The notes under the pieces: generated by a model
The model's input: only the letters and a program-made list of their open reading frames with translations
What the model was told of the DNA's origin: nothing
Database searches by the model: none
Made by a program: the position numbers and the translations under genes
Shown here: piece after piece, positions 36,728 to 45,982 of the stretch
Position numbering within the stretch: position 1 is the stretch's first letter
Layout: each line of letters starts with the position of its first letter
Assembly: GCF_937988725.1 (NCBI RefSeq)
Contig: NZ_CALKHS010000003.1
Span: 186,001 to 250,000 of the forward strand
Length of the DNA: 64,000 nucleotides
Direction of reading: 5' to 3'
From: an uncultured Castellaniella sp.
GTDB lineage: Bacteria > Pseudomonadota > Gammaproteobacteria > Burkholderiales > Burkholderiaceae_B

Positions 36728-37897
36728 ATGGCGACACCTTTGATTCCATCCTTGCCGAACGACGCCGACAGAGGCCAATGGCTTCAGCAGATACGAGACT
36801 GGGCGCGCGAACTGGGGTTTTCCCAGATCGGCGTCTCGGGGGTGGACCTGTCCTCGGCCGAACCGCTTCTGCTGCAATGGCTGGCCCTGGGCTACCACGG
36901 CGACCTGCATTACATGGAACGGCATGGCCTCAAGCGCGCGCGCCCGGCCGAGCTGGTTCCCGGCACGGTCAGCGTGATCACCGCGCGCATGCCCTACCTG
37001 CCGCGCGGCACCACCCCGCCCGACTGGCGGGAGCGCGAACTGTCGCGGCTGGAGGATCCGGGCGAGGGCGTGGTTTCGCTGTATGCCCGGGGACGCGACT
37101 ATCACAAGGTCGTGCGCTCGCGTCTGCAAAAGCTGTGCGGCCGCATCGAGGCGCTGGTCGGCCCGTTCGGTTATCGCGTTTTTTCGGATTCGGCGCCGGT
37201 GCTGGAAAAGGAGCTGGCCAGCCGCAGCGGACAGGGGTGGCGCGGCAAGCATTCCATGGTGCTCTCGCGCGATGCGGGGTCGATGTTCTTCCTGGGCGAG
37301 ATCTTCGTGGATTTCGCGCTGGAGCCCACGGATCCGGTCAGCGACCATTGCGGCACCTGCACCGCCTGCATCGACGTCTGCCCCACGGGCGCCATCGTCG
37401 CGCCGGGCGTGGTCGATGCGCGCCGCTGCATTTCCTATCTCACCATCGAAAACCACGGCCCCATTCCCGAGGATTTGCGGCCGCTGATGGGCAATCATAT
37501 CTATGGCTGTGACGACTGCCAGACGATCTGCCCCTGGAACAAATACGCCCGGACCACGGAGCTGCCCGATTTCGATGAGCGCTCGCTGCTGGTCGGCCGC
37601 CGGCTGGTGGATCTGTTCGCCTGGGACGAGGAAACGTTCCTCAAGCGCACCGAGGGCGGGCCGATCCGGCGCATCGACCACGAACGCTGGTTGCGCAATA
37701 TCGCCGTGGCGCTGGGCAATGCGCTGCGCCAGGCCGATGCGAGCCAGGCCCCGGCGTTACGCGCCGCCTTGCTGAGCCGCGCCGATCATGAAAGCGCCCT
37801 GGTGCGCGAACACGTCGCCTGGGCGCTGGCGCAGCGATCCTGCCCCGATGAGCCGGCGCCATCGGGCGGCGGGCGCGTCGACAGAAAAAGCCCCTGA
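36728..37897 (+). CDS. queG: Epoxyqueuosine reductase
   Basis: A 389-aa B12-dependent iron-sulfur enzyme, last step of queuosine synthesis in tRNA. Two ferredoxin-type cluster motifs are present: CGTCTACIDVCPTGA and CDDCQTICPWN (the second includes the preceding Cys of a separate CP pair). The N-terminal DUF1730-like part has GYHGDLHYMERHG. The start at 36728 is chosen because upstream Met codons at 36539 lie in the opposite-strand SMUG1 gene. The C-terminal HEAT-like region (LRAALLSRADHESALVREHVAWAL) is typical. Confidence 0.93.
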   Translation: MATPLIPSLPNDADRGQWLQQIRDWARELGFSQIGVSGVDLSSAEPLLLQWLALGYHGDLHYMERHGLKRARPAELVPGTVSVITARMPYLPRGTTPPDWRERELSRLEDPGEGVVSLYARGRDYHKVVRSRLQKLCGRIEALVGPFGYRVFSDSAPVLEKELASRSGQGWRGKHSMVLSRDAGSMFFLGEIFVDFALEPTDPVSDHCGTCTACIDVCPTGAIVAPGVVDARRCISYLTIENHGPIPEDLRPLMGNHIYGCDDCQTICPWNKYARTTELPDFDERSLLVGRRLVDLFAWDEETFLKRTEGGPIRRIDHERWLRNIAVALGNALRQADASQAPALRAALLSRADHESALVREHVAWALAQRSCPDEPAPSGGGRVDRKSP

Positions 37898-37940
37898 AAC
37901 CCAGTCATCGTCGTTCTGTTCGTATCAGAAGCCGGGCGGG

Positions 37941-39284
37941 CTACCCGGCCGCCTTCGGTGCCTTTTTGTGTTTCGCCAGGTACATGGCCTGGTCAGCGTG
38001 CTTGAGGAGCTGTTGCGCAAGCTCGCCATGTTCGGGGTAATGCGCGATCCCGATGCTGGGCGCGATGCTCAGGGTATGGCCGTCCAGAATGAACGGGCGG
38101 CTCATGGCTTCGTGGATCTTTGCCGCGATCGCCGCGGCCTGTCCGGCTTCGGGAGCGCGCTGGAGGAGCACCACGAACTCATCGCCGCCGATACGCGCCA
38201 CGGTGTCCGACTCGCGCACGCATTGCATCAGGCGATTGGCGACTTCCTGCAGCAGCAGGTCGCCGACGCTGTGGCCCAGGGTGTCGTTGACCGGCTTGAA
38301 CCGGTCCAGGTCGATATACAGCACGGACAGCCGTTCGCGTTCCCGCCGCGCCATTGCCAGGGCCGTCCTGAGCCGGTCGTACAGCAGCCCGCGATTGGGC
38401 AGTCCGGTCAGTTGATCGTATTGCGCCATGTGCTGAAGCCGGGCTTGCATGCGCTGGCTTTCTATGGCGGTGGCGATCTGGGCGGAGATGAACTGCAGCA
38501 ATTCCTGGTCTTTCTCGTTGTAGCGCGCGCCGCCCGGGTAGCTCTTCAGCACCAGCACGCCGATGGTGCCCTGGTGCGATTTGAGAGGCACGCCCAGCCG
38601 GCAAAGCGGACGGGGGCCGGCATGCACGCCCGGTTCGTCCGCCATGGCCGTTTCCTGCGACAGCAGGAGCGGCTGCCCGCTTTGCAGGATCCTCGCGTAC
38701 AGCGTCCCGGCCAGCGGTCTGTAGGGTTCGGGCTTGCGGTCGTATTCGTCCGCGTAGTATGGAAAACTCAGCAATTCCGTTTTCTCGTCGTATAGCGCGA
38801 CGGAGAAATTGTCCGCCGGGAGCAGGGCGCCGACGATCCGGTGAATGCGCTGAATCAGCGTGAGCAGGTCCTGCGCGCCTTGGGAAGCTTCGGAGATCGC
38901 ATAAAGCGCAGCCTGGATCGCCTCGGCGTGCTTGCGCTCGGTGATGTCGCGCGCCACGCCGATGCGCACCTGATCCTCTGGCGACCAGCGTGTCGCCCAC
39001 ATGAGATGGACGATCTGTCCGTCCTTGCGCACGTAGCGATTCTCGAAGTGAAGCTGGGGGTGGCCGGACATGATCGCGGTCACCGATTGCCGGGTCCGTT
39101 CGCGGTCTTCCGGCAGCATGAGGTCGAACATGTTCATGCCGACCATCTCTTCGGGCGTGTACCCGAGGATGCGTTCGCATGCGGCGCTGGCGAACACCAC
39201 CCGCGCGTCGATATCGACCGCGAACACCGCATCCATGAGGAGGTCGATGAAGTTGGCATCGGGCGTGTAGGTTCTTTTCCGCAT
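37941..39284 (-). CDS. PAS-GAF-GGDEF diguanylate cyclase
   Basis: A 447-aa c-di-GMP synthase. Order: PAS/PAC domain (~1-120; FENRYVRKDGQIVHLMWATRW, DITERK), GAF domain (~130-285), GGDEF domain (~290-447). The active site is intact (RIGGDEFVVLL), and an RxxD inhibitory site (RESD) lies five residues before GGDEF, so product feedback is expected. There is no EAL domain and no membrane helix, so it is cytoplasmic. Its trigger is unknown; an HD-GYP protein that would degrade c-di-GMP is encoded at the window's end. Confidence 0.93.
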   Translation of the reverse strand: MRKRTYTPDANFIDLLMDAVFAVDIDARVVFASAACERILGYTPEEMVGMNMFDLMLPEDRERTRQSVTAIMSGHPQLHFENRYVRKDGQIVHLMWATRWSPEDQVRIGVARDITERKHAEAIQAALYAISEASQGAQDLLTLIQRIHRIVGALLPADNFSVALYDEKTELLSFPYYADEYDRKPEPYRPLAGTLYARILQSGQPLLLSQETAMADEPGVHAGPRPLCRLGVPLKSHQGTIGVLVLKSYPGGARYNEKDQELLQFISAQIATAIESQRMQARLQHMAQYDQLTGLPNRGLLYDRLRTALAMARRERERLSVLYIDLDRFKPVNDTLGHSVGDLLLQEVANRLMQCVRESDTVARIGGDEFVVLLQRAPEAGQAAAIAAKIHEAMSRPFILDGHTLSIAPSIGIAHYPEHGELAQQLLKHADQAMYLAKHKKAPKAAG

Positions 39285-39407
39285 GGAAAACTATAGGTTC
39301 GGCTCCGGGCTATGCCGTCAAGCATACTGTGATCGCGGGTCGAAGCATATGCCGGGGGTGCCCGGGGCGGGGCCGAAATGGAAAGAGCCCCCATGCAGCG
39401 CCTGTGG

Positions 39408-40181
39408 CTAGCCGCGCCTGTCCGGCCCGAAGCCCCGCGGTTCGAATCCGGCATCCTCCACCGTCTGCCGGATCTTGCGGGTGATCTCGAGCGCCCCCGC
39501 CGTATCCCCGTGCACCAGGATCGAGTCCGCCGGCATTTTCAGGACGGTGCCGTCGATGGCCGCCACCTCGCCCTCCAGCAGCACCCGCCGCACCCTGCGG
39601 CAGATGGCGTCCGGATCGTGGATGACCGCGCCGGGGGTGCCGCGGCCGACCAGCAAGCCCTCCGGGGTGTAGGCGCGGTCGGCGAGAAACGAGGCCACGA
39701 CGTCGATGCCCAGCGCCTGGGCCGCCCTGTGCGCCGCCGTGTGCGGCGGGATGACGAATTTGAGGTCGGGATCGAAGTCCTTGAATGCCGACAAGGCGGC
39801 GCGGGCGATGGCTTCGTCGGCGAAGCACAGATTGCCCAGGGCGCCATGGAAGTTCGCATGGCTCAGGCGCAGGCCGGCTTGCCGCGCAAAAGCGTCCAGC
39901 GCGCCGAGCTGGTAGAGCGACATGCGGGCGATTTCATCGGGTGTATAAGCGATGTGTCGCCGCCCGAAGCCCTGGCGATCCGGGTATCCGATGTGAGCGC
40001 CTATCCGCACGCCGTGCTGCGCCGCCAGGGCGACGGTGCGGGCCATGGTGGTGAAATCGCCGGCGTGGAAACCGCAGGCGATATTGGCCGAAGTGATCAG
40101 TGCCATCAGGGAGGCGTCATCGGCCATGGCGTAATCGCCGAAGCCTTCGCCCAGATCGGCGTTGAGGTCTATGCTTTTCAA
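39408..40181 (-). CDS. pxpA: LamB/YcsF-family protein (5-oxoprolinase subunit A-like, divergent)
   Basis: A 257-aa PxpA/LamB-YcsF protein. In PxpABC it forms the ATP-dependent 5-oxoprolinase. Conserved parts are DLNADLGEGFGDYAM, ANIACGFHAGD, RTVALAAQHGVRIGAHIGYPDRQGFGRR and SILVHGDTAGALEI. One block differs: the usual KPHGALYN reads NFHGALGN here, losing the Lys, Pro and Tyr. The start is probably the TTG at 40181, because AGGAG lies 5 nt before it; an ATG at 40214 has no RBS. Last gene of the LysR-pxpB-pxpC-pxpA run. Confidence 0.85.
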   Translation of the reverse strand: MKSIDLNADLGEGFGDYAMADDASLMALITSANIACGFHAGDFTTMARTVALAAQHGVRIGAHIGYPDRQGFGRRHIAYTPDEIARMSLYQLGALDAFARQAGLRLSHANFHGALGNLCFADEAIARAALSAFKDFDPDLKFVIPPHTAAHRAAQALGIDVVASFLADRAYTPEGLLVGRGTPGAVIHDPDAICRRVRRVLLEGEVAAIDGTVLKMPADSILVHGDTAGALEITRKIRQTVEDAGFEPRGFGPDRRG

Positions 40182-40229
40182 GTCGGCTCCTTTCTCTCTG
40201 TTGCGGACGTTCATCGAAACGGGGGGCGC

Positions 40230-41219
40230 TTAGCTGAAACGCCGGCGGGCAAGTTCGCAGCGCTTCGCGATTTCGTCCAGGAATTTTTCGTGCCTCTGGT
40301 GTATGGCCCGGGCCTGGGCGGGATCGCACAGGCTGAAGCGCACGCATTCCCCGGGGCGCAGTTGCGCGAAGCGGTGCAAGTCGGTCTGCAGCACGGTGGC
40401 GATGACCGGATAGCCTCCACTGGTATTGCCGTCGCACAGCTGCACCATGGGGCGTCCCGAAGGCGGCAGTTGCACCACGCCTGGCATGATGCCGTGCGAG
40501 CGCATCTCGCGGCGGTTCGGCAGAGGAATTTCGGGCCCTTCCAGCAGGCAGCCCACACGGTTGCTTTGCGCCGATACTGCCCAGGCCGTCCGTGTCAGTA
40601 CATTTCGCGCCTCTGTCGCGATGTCGGCCCACTGAGGGCCTGGCAGGATGTGGACCACCGGTTCCGGATGCGCCTCGGCACCCGAGGCGACGTCGTACGG
40701 GTTCAGCAGCCAGGGGCACAGGCCGAGGCCGGGATTCGGTCGGCGCAGCGGCGGGCTGTCATGCAGGGGCAGTTGATCGCCTCGTTTGATCGCCCTGCCT
40801 TGGTGGCCGCCGAAACCGCCTTTCAGGTCGGTGGAGGCCGAGCCCAGCACGAGGGCTTCGGCAATGCCGCCGCGCACCGCCAGGTAGCTGCGTACCCCGG
40901 TCTGTGTTTCTCCCAGCCGCAGGGTCTGACCGGCCCGCACGCTGCAGGCCCACCAGTTCGGCAGAGCCTGATCGTCCAGCATGGCGTGCGTGCGGGCGCC
41001 GGTCAGCGCGATCTCGGTGTCGGCGCTGAAGGCGAAGCTGGCATTGCCCAGTGTGATCTCCAGGCCTGCCGCCCCGGCGGGGTTGCCTAGCATCAGGTTG
41101 GCGATCGACAGGGCCAGGGTGTCCATGGCGCCGCTTAAACCCACGCCCAAGTGGCGGTGGGCGAGGCGCCCCAGGTCCTGCACGGAGCTCGCGTAGCCCG
41201 CTCGTGTCACCGTGATCAT
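40230..41219 (-). CDS. pxpC: 5-oxoprolinase subunit C-like (KipA/biotin-dependent carboxyltransferase fold)
   Basis: A 329-aa PxpC/KipA protein. Family wording: ITVTRAGYASSVQDLGR, GLSGAMDTLALSIANLMLGN, GASTDLKGGFGGHQGR-type loop (here SASTDLKGGFGGHQGR) and QLCDGNTSGGYPVIATV. The start at 41219 overlaps the pxpB stop (ATGA), showing coupling, as PxpB and PxpC act as one unit. The longer frame to 41300 is an artefact. In 5-oxoprolinase the BC complex handles the phosphorylated intermediate. Confidence 0.88.
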   Translation of the reverse strand: MITVTRAGYASSVQDLGRLAHRHLGVGLSGAMDTLALSIANLMLGNPAGAAGLEITLGNASFAFSADTEIALTGARTHAMLDDQALPNWWACSVRAGQTLRLGETQTGVRSYLAVRGGIAEALVLGSASTDLKGGFGGHQGRAIKRGDQLPLHDSPPLRRPNPGLGLCPWLLNPYDVASGAEAHPEPVVHILPGPQWADIATEARNVLTRTAWAVSAQSNRVGCLLEGPEIPLPNRREMRSHGIMPGVVQLPPSGRPMVQLCDGNTSGGYPVIATVLQTDLHRFAQLRPGECVRFSLCDPAQARAIHQRHEKFLDEIAKRCELARRRFS

Positions 41220-41908
41220 GTATGCAGCTCCTGGACCTGGAAGCGCACGGTATCGCCGGGCGCGAACAGGGCGGGCGAAGACTGGGCGGCGTCGAAGCAT
41301 TCGAGCTGCGTCTTGCCGATGACGTGCCAGCCCGAAGGCGTGGTGCGGGACTGGATGCCTGTCTGGCTGCCGCCTATCATGATGGCGCCGGCCTCGACCT
41401 TGGGCCTTGGCGAGGGGCGGCGCGGCACGGCCAGGCCGGGGTTCAGGCCGCCCAGGTAGGCGAAGCCGGGCTGGCTGCCCAGGGCGTAGACGATGTAGTG
41501 GCCGGCCGCGTGCCGTCGCACGTATTCCTCCGGAGCCAGGCCCGCGTGCCGGGCCACCGAGTCCAGATCGGGACCGTATGCGCCGCCGTAGCGCACCGGG
41601 ACGACGACTTCGCGGCTATCCGGATTGCCGGCCTGGATGGTGTGCCACGCCTGTTCCATGCGTCGGCGGACGGCGTCGAGGTCCGGCGGCATGTGCCTGA
41701 AGATCACCAGGAAGTTGTTCATTCCCGGCACGACTTCGAGCACGTCCGCGCAGGCGCCCAGGCGCCGGGACACGGCCCAGACGCGCTGCTGCAGATCGGG
41801 CCGGGACACGGGGTCGCCGGCCAGGCCGGCGTCGCACAGGACGGCGTATTCGCCCAGGCGGGCGCATTGGAGCGCGCCATGGCCTGTGGAGGGATGAGAT
41901 CTGGACAT
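41216..41908 (-). CDS. pxpB: 5-oxoprolinase subunit B-like (KipI/allophanate hydrolase subunit 1)
   Basis: A 230-aa PxpB/KipI protein (allophanate hydrolase subunit 1 fold). Hallmarks are VVVPVRYGGAYGPDLDSVARHAGL, HYIVYALGSQPGFAYLGGL and the final GGSQTGIQSRTTPSGWHVIGKTQ. The start at 41908 is the first in-frame ATG after the LysR stop (41920) that fits the family N-terminus; its RBS is weak. The pxpB stop overlaps pxpC. Confidence 0.86.
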   Translation of the reverse strand: MSRSHPSTGHGALQCARLGEYAVLCDAGLAGDPVSRPDLQQRVWAVSRRLGACADVLEVVPGMNNFLVIFRHMPPDLDAVRRRMEQAWHTIQAGNPDSREVVVPVRYGGAYGPDLDSVARHAGLAPEEYVRRHAAGHYIVYALGSQPGFAYLGGLNPGLAVPRRPSPRPKVEAGAIMIGGSQTGIQSRTTPSGWHVIGKTQLECFDAAQSSPALFAPGDTVRFQVQELHT

Positions 41909-41919
41909 GATGCGAGTGG

Positions 41920-42828
41920 TCAGCTTTGCAGTTGGCGCGAGAAATCGCAGGTTCCCTTGGCGATCTCCACGCTTTCTTCGATGAAGGCGGAGGGGCGGTC
42001 GGAGCGGTACATGGCCGCATAGGGGACGGGGGGCAGCGCCGGGGTGACCGGAATGATCTCCAGCTTGCCGGCGTCGACCAGGGGCTGGAAGCAGGCGCGT
42101 GGGAAATAGCTGACCCCCAGGCCGGCCGCGGTCAGGCCCAGCATGGCGTTCAGGCTGTCGCTGGAGATGAGGCGGGAGATCCCCACTCCCTGCTCCTTGA
42201 GCCAGCGATTGAAGTGCAGGCCCGAGCCCGAGCGCGAGCCTTGCGCGAGGATGGGATGCTGCACCAGTTCGTCCAGGCGCAGGGCCCGGTCGAGTTTCTT
42301 GATCATCCCGGGTCGCGCCATCCAGATGTTCTCCACCGAGGCCAGATGCACCGCGGCGATGTCGTGATCGCGGAAGGTCTCGGGCACGATGATGAGATCC
42401 ACGGAGCCTTCCCGCAGCCGATCGAAGAGGGCGCGGCTCATGTCCACTTCGGGCTCGATGATGATCTTGGGATAGTGGGCCTGCAGGGCGACGATCAGTC
42501 GGGGGAGCCAGGTCCAGGCGGTGAGTTCGGTCACCCCCAGCTTGAGTTTCCTGGCGGGATGCGCGCGCTGGCTTTTGAGATGCAGGATCTGTTCTCCCAA
42601 GCCCAGGATCTGCTGGGCCAGCAGCAGCAGTTCTTCGCCTTTCTCGGTGAGCCGCGCCCCGCGCTGGGAACGGTCGAACACTTCGATGTCGCTGATGCTC
42701 TCCAGTTCCTGGATGCGTTTGGAAACGGCGGATTGAGTGGTGCACAGTCGGGCGGCCGCTTTTTCGAACGTGCCCAGTTCGGCGATCCAGTACAGCGCTT
42801 CAAGCTGCTTGAATGACACCATGGCCAT
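41920..42828 (-). CDS. LysR-family regulator of the pxp/TRAP locus
   Basis: A 302-aa LysR-type regulator. The HTH spans ~1-60 (FKQLEALYWIAELGTFEKAA, TTQSAVSKRIQELE) and the effector domain ~90-295. It heads the pxpBCA operon on one strand and is divergent from the second TRAP operon, the usual arrangement for a LysR protein that controls a divergent target and itself. It ends 11 bp before pxpB. The wording EVDMSRALFDRL and GSGLHFNRWL recalls carboxylate-sensing LysRs; the effector is unknown. Confidence 0.88.
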   Translation of the reverse strand: MAMVSFKQLEALYWIAELGTFEKAAARLCTTQSAVSKRIQELESISDIEVFDRSQRGARLTEKGEELLLLAQQILGLGEQILHLKSQRAHPARKLKLGVTELTAWTWLPRLIVALQAHYPKIIIEPEVDMSRALFDRLREGSVDLIIVPETFRDHDIAAVHLASVENIWMARPGMIKKLDRALRLDELVQHPILAQGSRSGSGLHFNRWLKEQGVGISRLISSDSLNAMLGLTAAGLGVSYFPRACFQPLVDAGKLEIIPVTPALPPVPYAAMYRSDRPSAFIEESVEIAKGTCDFSRQLQS

Positions 42829-42862
42829 GATCCATTCCTTTTTCCCATCGGGTTCTATTCTT

Positions 42863-42908
42863 TTTTATTATGAATAAAAGAGATGGTTAATTATAACTAT
42901 TTATCTCT
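42863..42908. promoter_or_regulatory. Nested inverted repeats between LysR gene and TRAP operon
   Basis: TTTTATT/AATAAAA (42863-42869 and 42873-42879, spacer ATG) and AGAGAT/ATCTCT (42879-42884 and 42903-42908) lie in an AT-rich island within GC-rich DNA. They occupy the start of the 209-bp gap between the LysR gene and the second dctP. Position and structure fit a LysR operator with recognition and activation sites. No T-N11-A motif was confirmed. Confidence 0.45.
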
Positions 42909-43037
42909 TTAATGAATACTCTATCTTCCCTAGAATTCTTGACAACCGCAAGACTCGTCAGAAAGGCCCCTGTGCCAGTGAGGCGGGCAAGACCAGACCA
43001 TGAGCACATGGCCGATCACTATGACTTTGGAGACATC

Positions 43038-44027
43038 ATGATGGTACCGACCCGAATCAAGACCTTTTTTGCCGCGGCCGCCCTGGGCATGCTGACGAGC
43101 GCCGGCGCTCAGGCGGCGACCACCTGGGATCTCCCCCTGGCCTGGCCCGAAAGCAATTACATCGTCAAATACGTGGGGCAGTTCGCCGAGGAGGTCAAGC
43201 AGGCCACGGGCGGGGAGGTGCAGATCACCCTGCATCCCTCGGGCTCGCTGGGGTTCAAGGGCCCCGAGATGCTGAGCGCCGTGCGCGATGGACTGGTGCC
43301 CATCGGCGACATGCTGCTGAACCAGCAAGTGGGTTTCAATCCCTTGCTGGGGCTGGAATCCCTGCCGTTCATGATCGACGACTTTCAAGGGCTGAAAGAC
43401 TTCGGCAAGGCCTATCTGCCCTTGCTGGATGAAATCTATGCCGCCAACAATCAGAAGATCCTGTTCCGCATCCCATGGCCGCAGCAGCAGATCTACACCC
43501 GCAAGGAAGTGAAGTCGCTGGATGATCTGCAAGGCGTGAAGATCCGTTCGTACGATCGTTCTTCGACCGCGATCTTCCGGGCGATCGGCATGAGCCCGGT
43601 CCAGTTGCCCTGGAGCGACGTGGTTCCCGCGCTGGCGGCCGGCACCATAGACGCGGTGGCGACGTCTTCGCCCTCGGCCGTGGACGGCTCGTTCTGGGAG
43701 TTGCTGAAATATGGCTACCCCACTCGCCAGACCTGGAACACCGACGTCATCAGCGTGAACCTGGATGCCTGGAACAGCCTGAGCGAAAAAGACCGCAAGG
43801 CCATCGTCGAGGTCGCCCGGCGCCTGGAGCCGGAATTCTGGGACAAGGCCGATGCCAATGACAAGGTGATGATGGACAAGCTGGCCGGGCACGGCATGGT
43901 CAACGGCTCGTTGAGCGACGCGATGCGCGCGCAGTTGCGCGACAAGGCGGCCGCGATACGCAACGACACCATCGCCAAGCTGGGCCCGAAAGCCCAGGCC
44001 GTGGTGGACGCCTACCAGAAGCGCTGA
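43038..44027 (+). CDS. TRAP transporter substrate-binding protein DctP (system 2)
   Basis: A 329-aa periplasmic DctP-family protein with a signal peptide ending near AQAATTW (~residue 25). The ligand-binding Arg lies in VKIRSYDRSSTAIFRAIG. Other family segments are MLLNQQVGFNPLLGLESLPFMI and DVVPALAAGTIDAVATSSPSAVDG. The start at 43038 follows GGAG at 5 nt; a longer frame to 42912 is unlikely. It differs from system 1 (no GQENP motif), so it probably binds a different ligand. Confidence 0.92.
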   Translation: MMVPTRIKTFFAAAALGMLTSAGAQAATTWDLPLAWPESNYIVKYVGQFAEEVKQATGGEVQITLHPSGSLGFKGPEMLSAVRDGLVPIGDMLLNQQVGFNPLLGLESLPFMIDDFQGLKDFGKAYLPLLDEIYAANNQKILFRIPWPQQQIYTRKEVKSLDDLQGVKIRSYDRSSTAIFRAIGMSPVQLPWSDVVPALAAGTIDAVATSSPSAVDGSFWELLKYGYPTRQTWNTDVISVNLDAWNSLSEKDRKAIVEVARRLEPEFWDKADANDKVMMDKLAGHGMVNGSLSDAMRAQLRDKAAAIRNDTIAKLGPKAQAVVDAYQKR

Positions 44028-44057
44028 GCGCCGACGCGGGCCGATCGGGAGACGCAC

Positions 44058-44570
44058 ATGGATACTCTGAGTCGGATGGTGGACCGGTTTTCCCGAGGAC
44101 TGGGGTACCTGGCCGGCCTGCTCATCTTCATCATCGCCGCCTTGCAGATCAGCGAGATCCTCAGCCGCAATCTGCTGAACACCAGCCTGAGCATCGTCTG
44201 GGAAATCGCCGCCTACCTGCATATCGTGGCCATATTCCTGGCCGCGGCATTCACCCTGCGCAGCGGCGGGCATATCCGCGTCACGCTGCTTCAGTCGGCC
44301 AACCCGCGCCGCTTCGAACTCATCAGCACGTTCGCGGGCCTGGCGATCTCGGTGTTCCTGAGCTATGCCCTGGTGTCGCTGGCCTGGCGCTACGGCGTCA
44401 GCGGCCGCACGTCCGGGACCACCAACGATATCCCCCTGGTGTATCCGGCCTCGCTGGTGGCTTTCGGTTCCGTCCTGCTGAGCATTCAGCTGGCCTTGCG
44501 GCTGTTCCAGGCCGCAACGGGCCGCCCGGCCGAGTTGAACGAGCACGAAGCGGTCCTGACCGCCGATTGA
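44058..44570 (+). CDS. TRAP transporter small permease DctQ (system 2)
   Basis: A 170-aa four-helix DctQ subunit. The conserved Asn/Arg-rich loop SEILSRNLLNTSLSIVWEIAAYLHIVAIFLAAAFTLRSGGHIRV is clear. It follows dctP by 30 bp and ends 21 bp before dctM. Confidence 0.9.
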   Translation: MDTLSRMVDRFSRGLGYLAGLLIFIIAALQISEILSRNLLNTSLSIVWEIAAYLHIVAIFLAAAFTLRSGGHIRVTLLQSANPRRFELISTFAGLAISVFLSYALVSLAWRYGVSGRTSGTTNDIPLVYPASLVAFGSVLLSIQLALRLFQAATGRPAELNEHEAVLTAD

Positions 44571-44591
44571 TTGCCCGAGACTGGAGAGCCC

Positions 44592-45881
44592 ATGCCAATC
44601 ATCACCACGATCATTTTGCTGTTCGGCCTGCTGGGCGCGGGGGCCTGGATCGGGCTGAGCCTGATGGGAGTCGCCATCGGCAATCTATACCTGTTCCGCT
44701 CCATGCCGGTGGACAATCTGCTGGCCCAGTCGATCTGGAACACGCTCACCTCTCCCGAGCTGGTGGCCTTGCCCTTGTTCATTCTGATGGCCGAGTTGCT
44801 GTATCGCTCGACCTTCACGCGCAATCTGTTCTCGTCCCTGGAACCCTGGGTGCGCAATCTGCCCGGAGGCCTGCTGCACACCAACGTGCTGGGCTGTACC
44901 TTGTTCGCCCTGGTGTCAGGCTCTTCGGCGGCCACGACTTCGGCCATCGGACGCATTACGCTGCCCGAGCTGGAAAAACGCGGCTACGACCGTTCCGTCG
45001 CGCTCGGTTCCCTGGGCGGGGCGGGGACGCTCGGCTTCCTGATTCCCCCCAGCATCATCCTGATCATCTACGGGGTGCTGACGCAGACGTCCATCCTCAA
45101 GTTGTTCGCCGCGGGCATCGTGCCCGGCCTGGTGCTGGCCGCCAGCTTCATGGGCTTTCTGGCCATCCGTTCCTTGTTCCTGCCCAAGATCGAGGCGCCA
45201 GCCACGACGCGCGCGGAACTGTGGCGCATCCGCATCCGGGGCTTGCCCGCCCTGCTGCCGTTCCTCATCTTGATGTCGGTGCTGCTGGGGTCCATGTACG
45301 CCGGCTGGGCCAGCCCCTCCGAGGCCGCCTCGGTGGCCGTGGCCGCGACTTGCGGGATCATGGCCTGCGAACGTTCGCTGTCGTGGGCGACGGTCAAGGA
45401 CGCCTGCATGGGCTGCGCGCGCACCGTCAGCATGCTGGGCCTGATCATCGGCGCCGCCGGCTTTCTCTCTGTCTCCATGGGTTTCCTGGGCCTGCCCCAG
45501 GCCATTGCGGCCAAGATACATGCCATGCAGCTGAGTCCCATCCAACTGGTGATTTTTCTGCTGCTGGTCTATGTCGTGCTGGGCATGTTTCTGGAGGGCA
45601 TGTCCATGCTGGTGATGACGCTGCCCATCGTGGTGCCTCTGATCCTGGCCGCCGGTTACGACAAGGTCTGGTTCGGCATCTTTCTGGTCATCGTGATCGA
45701 GCTGGCGCAGATCACTCCCCCCGTGGGCATGAACTTGTTCGTGATTCAGGGGCTGACGAACGAAAAGATGTCGCGTATCGCCGTGGCGACCCTGCCGTTT
45801 TTCTCCATCATGGTGATTTTTGTGCTGGTCATGGCCCTGTTTCCCGCCTTGATCTCCTGGTTGCCCACCTTGATTGCGTGA
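44592..45881 (+). CDS. TRAP transporter large permease DctM (system 2)
   Basis: A 429-aa DctM permease with about twelve helices. Motifs include LVALPLFILMAELLYRSTF, VSGSSAATTSAIGRITLPELEKRGYD, FLIPPSIILIIYGVLTQ and AQITPPVGMNLFVIQG. The start at 44592 follows GGAG at 5 nt; a frame opening at 44571 has no ATG there. It completes the second importer. Confidence 0.93.
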   Translation: MPIITTIILLFGLLGAGAWIGLSLMGVAIGNLYLFRSMPVDNLLAQSIWNTLTSPELVALPLFILMAELLYRSTFTRNLFSSLEPWVRNLPGGLLHTNVLGCTLFALVSGSSAATTSAIGRITLPELEKRGYDRSVALGSLGGAGTLGFLIPPSIILIIYGVLTQTSILKLFAAGIVPGLVLAASFMGFLAIRSLFLPKIEAPATTRAELWRIRIRGLPALLPFLILMSVLLGSMYAGWASPSEAASVAVAATCGIMACERSLSWATVKDACMGCARTVSMLGLIIGAAGFLSVSMGFLGLPQAIAAKIHAMQLSPIQLVIFLLLVYVVLGMFLEGMSMLVMTLPIVVPLILAAGYDKVWFGIFLVIVIELAQITPPVGMNLFVIQGLTNEKMSRIAVATLPFFSIMVIFVLVMALFPALISWLPTLIA

Positions 45882-45982
45882 GGATGCATCCGGTCCCTCC
45901 GGTGTCTGGTGATCGTGGTTGATCGATCCGCCTGCGCGGCGGAGCGATGTGTCTGTTTTGAATAATCTTTCAAGAGCTTCTT

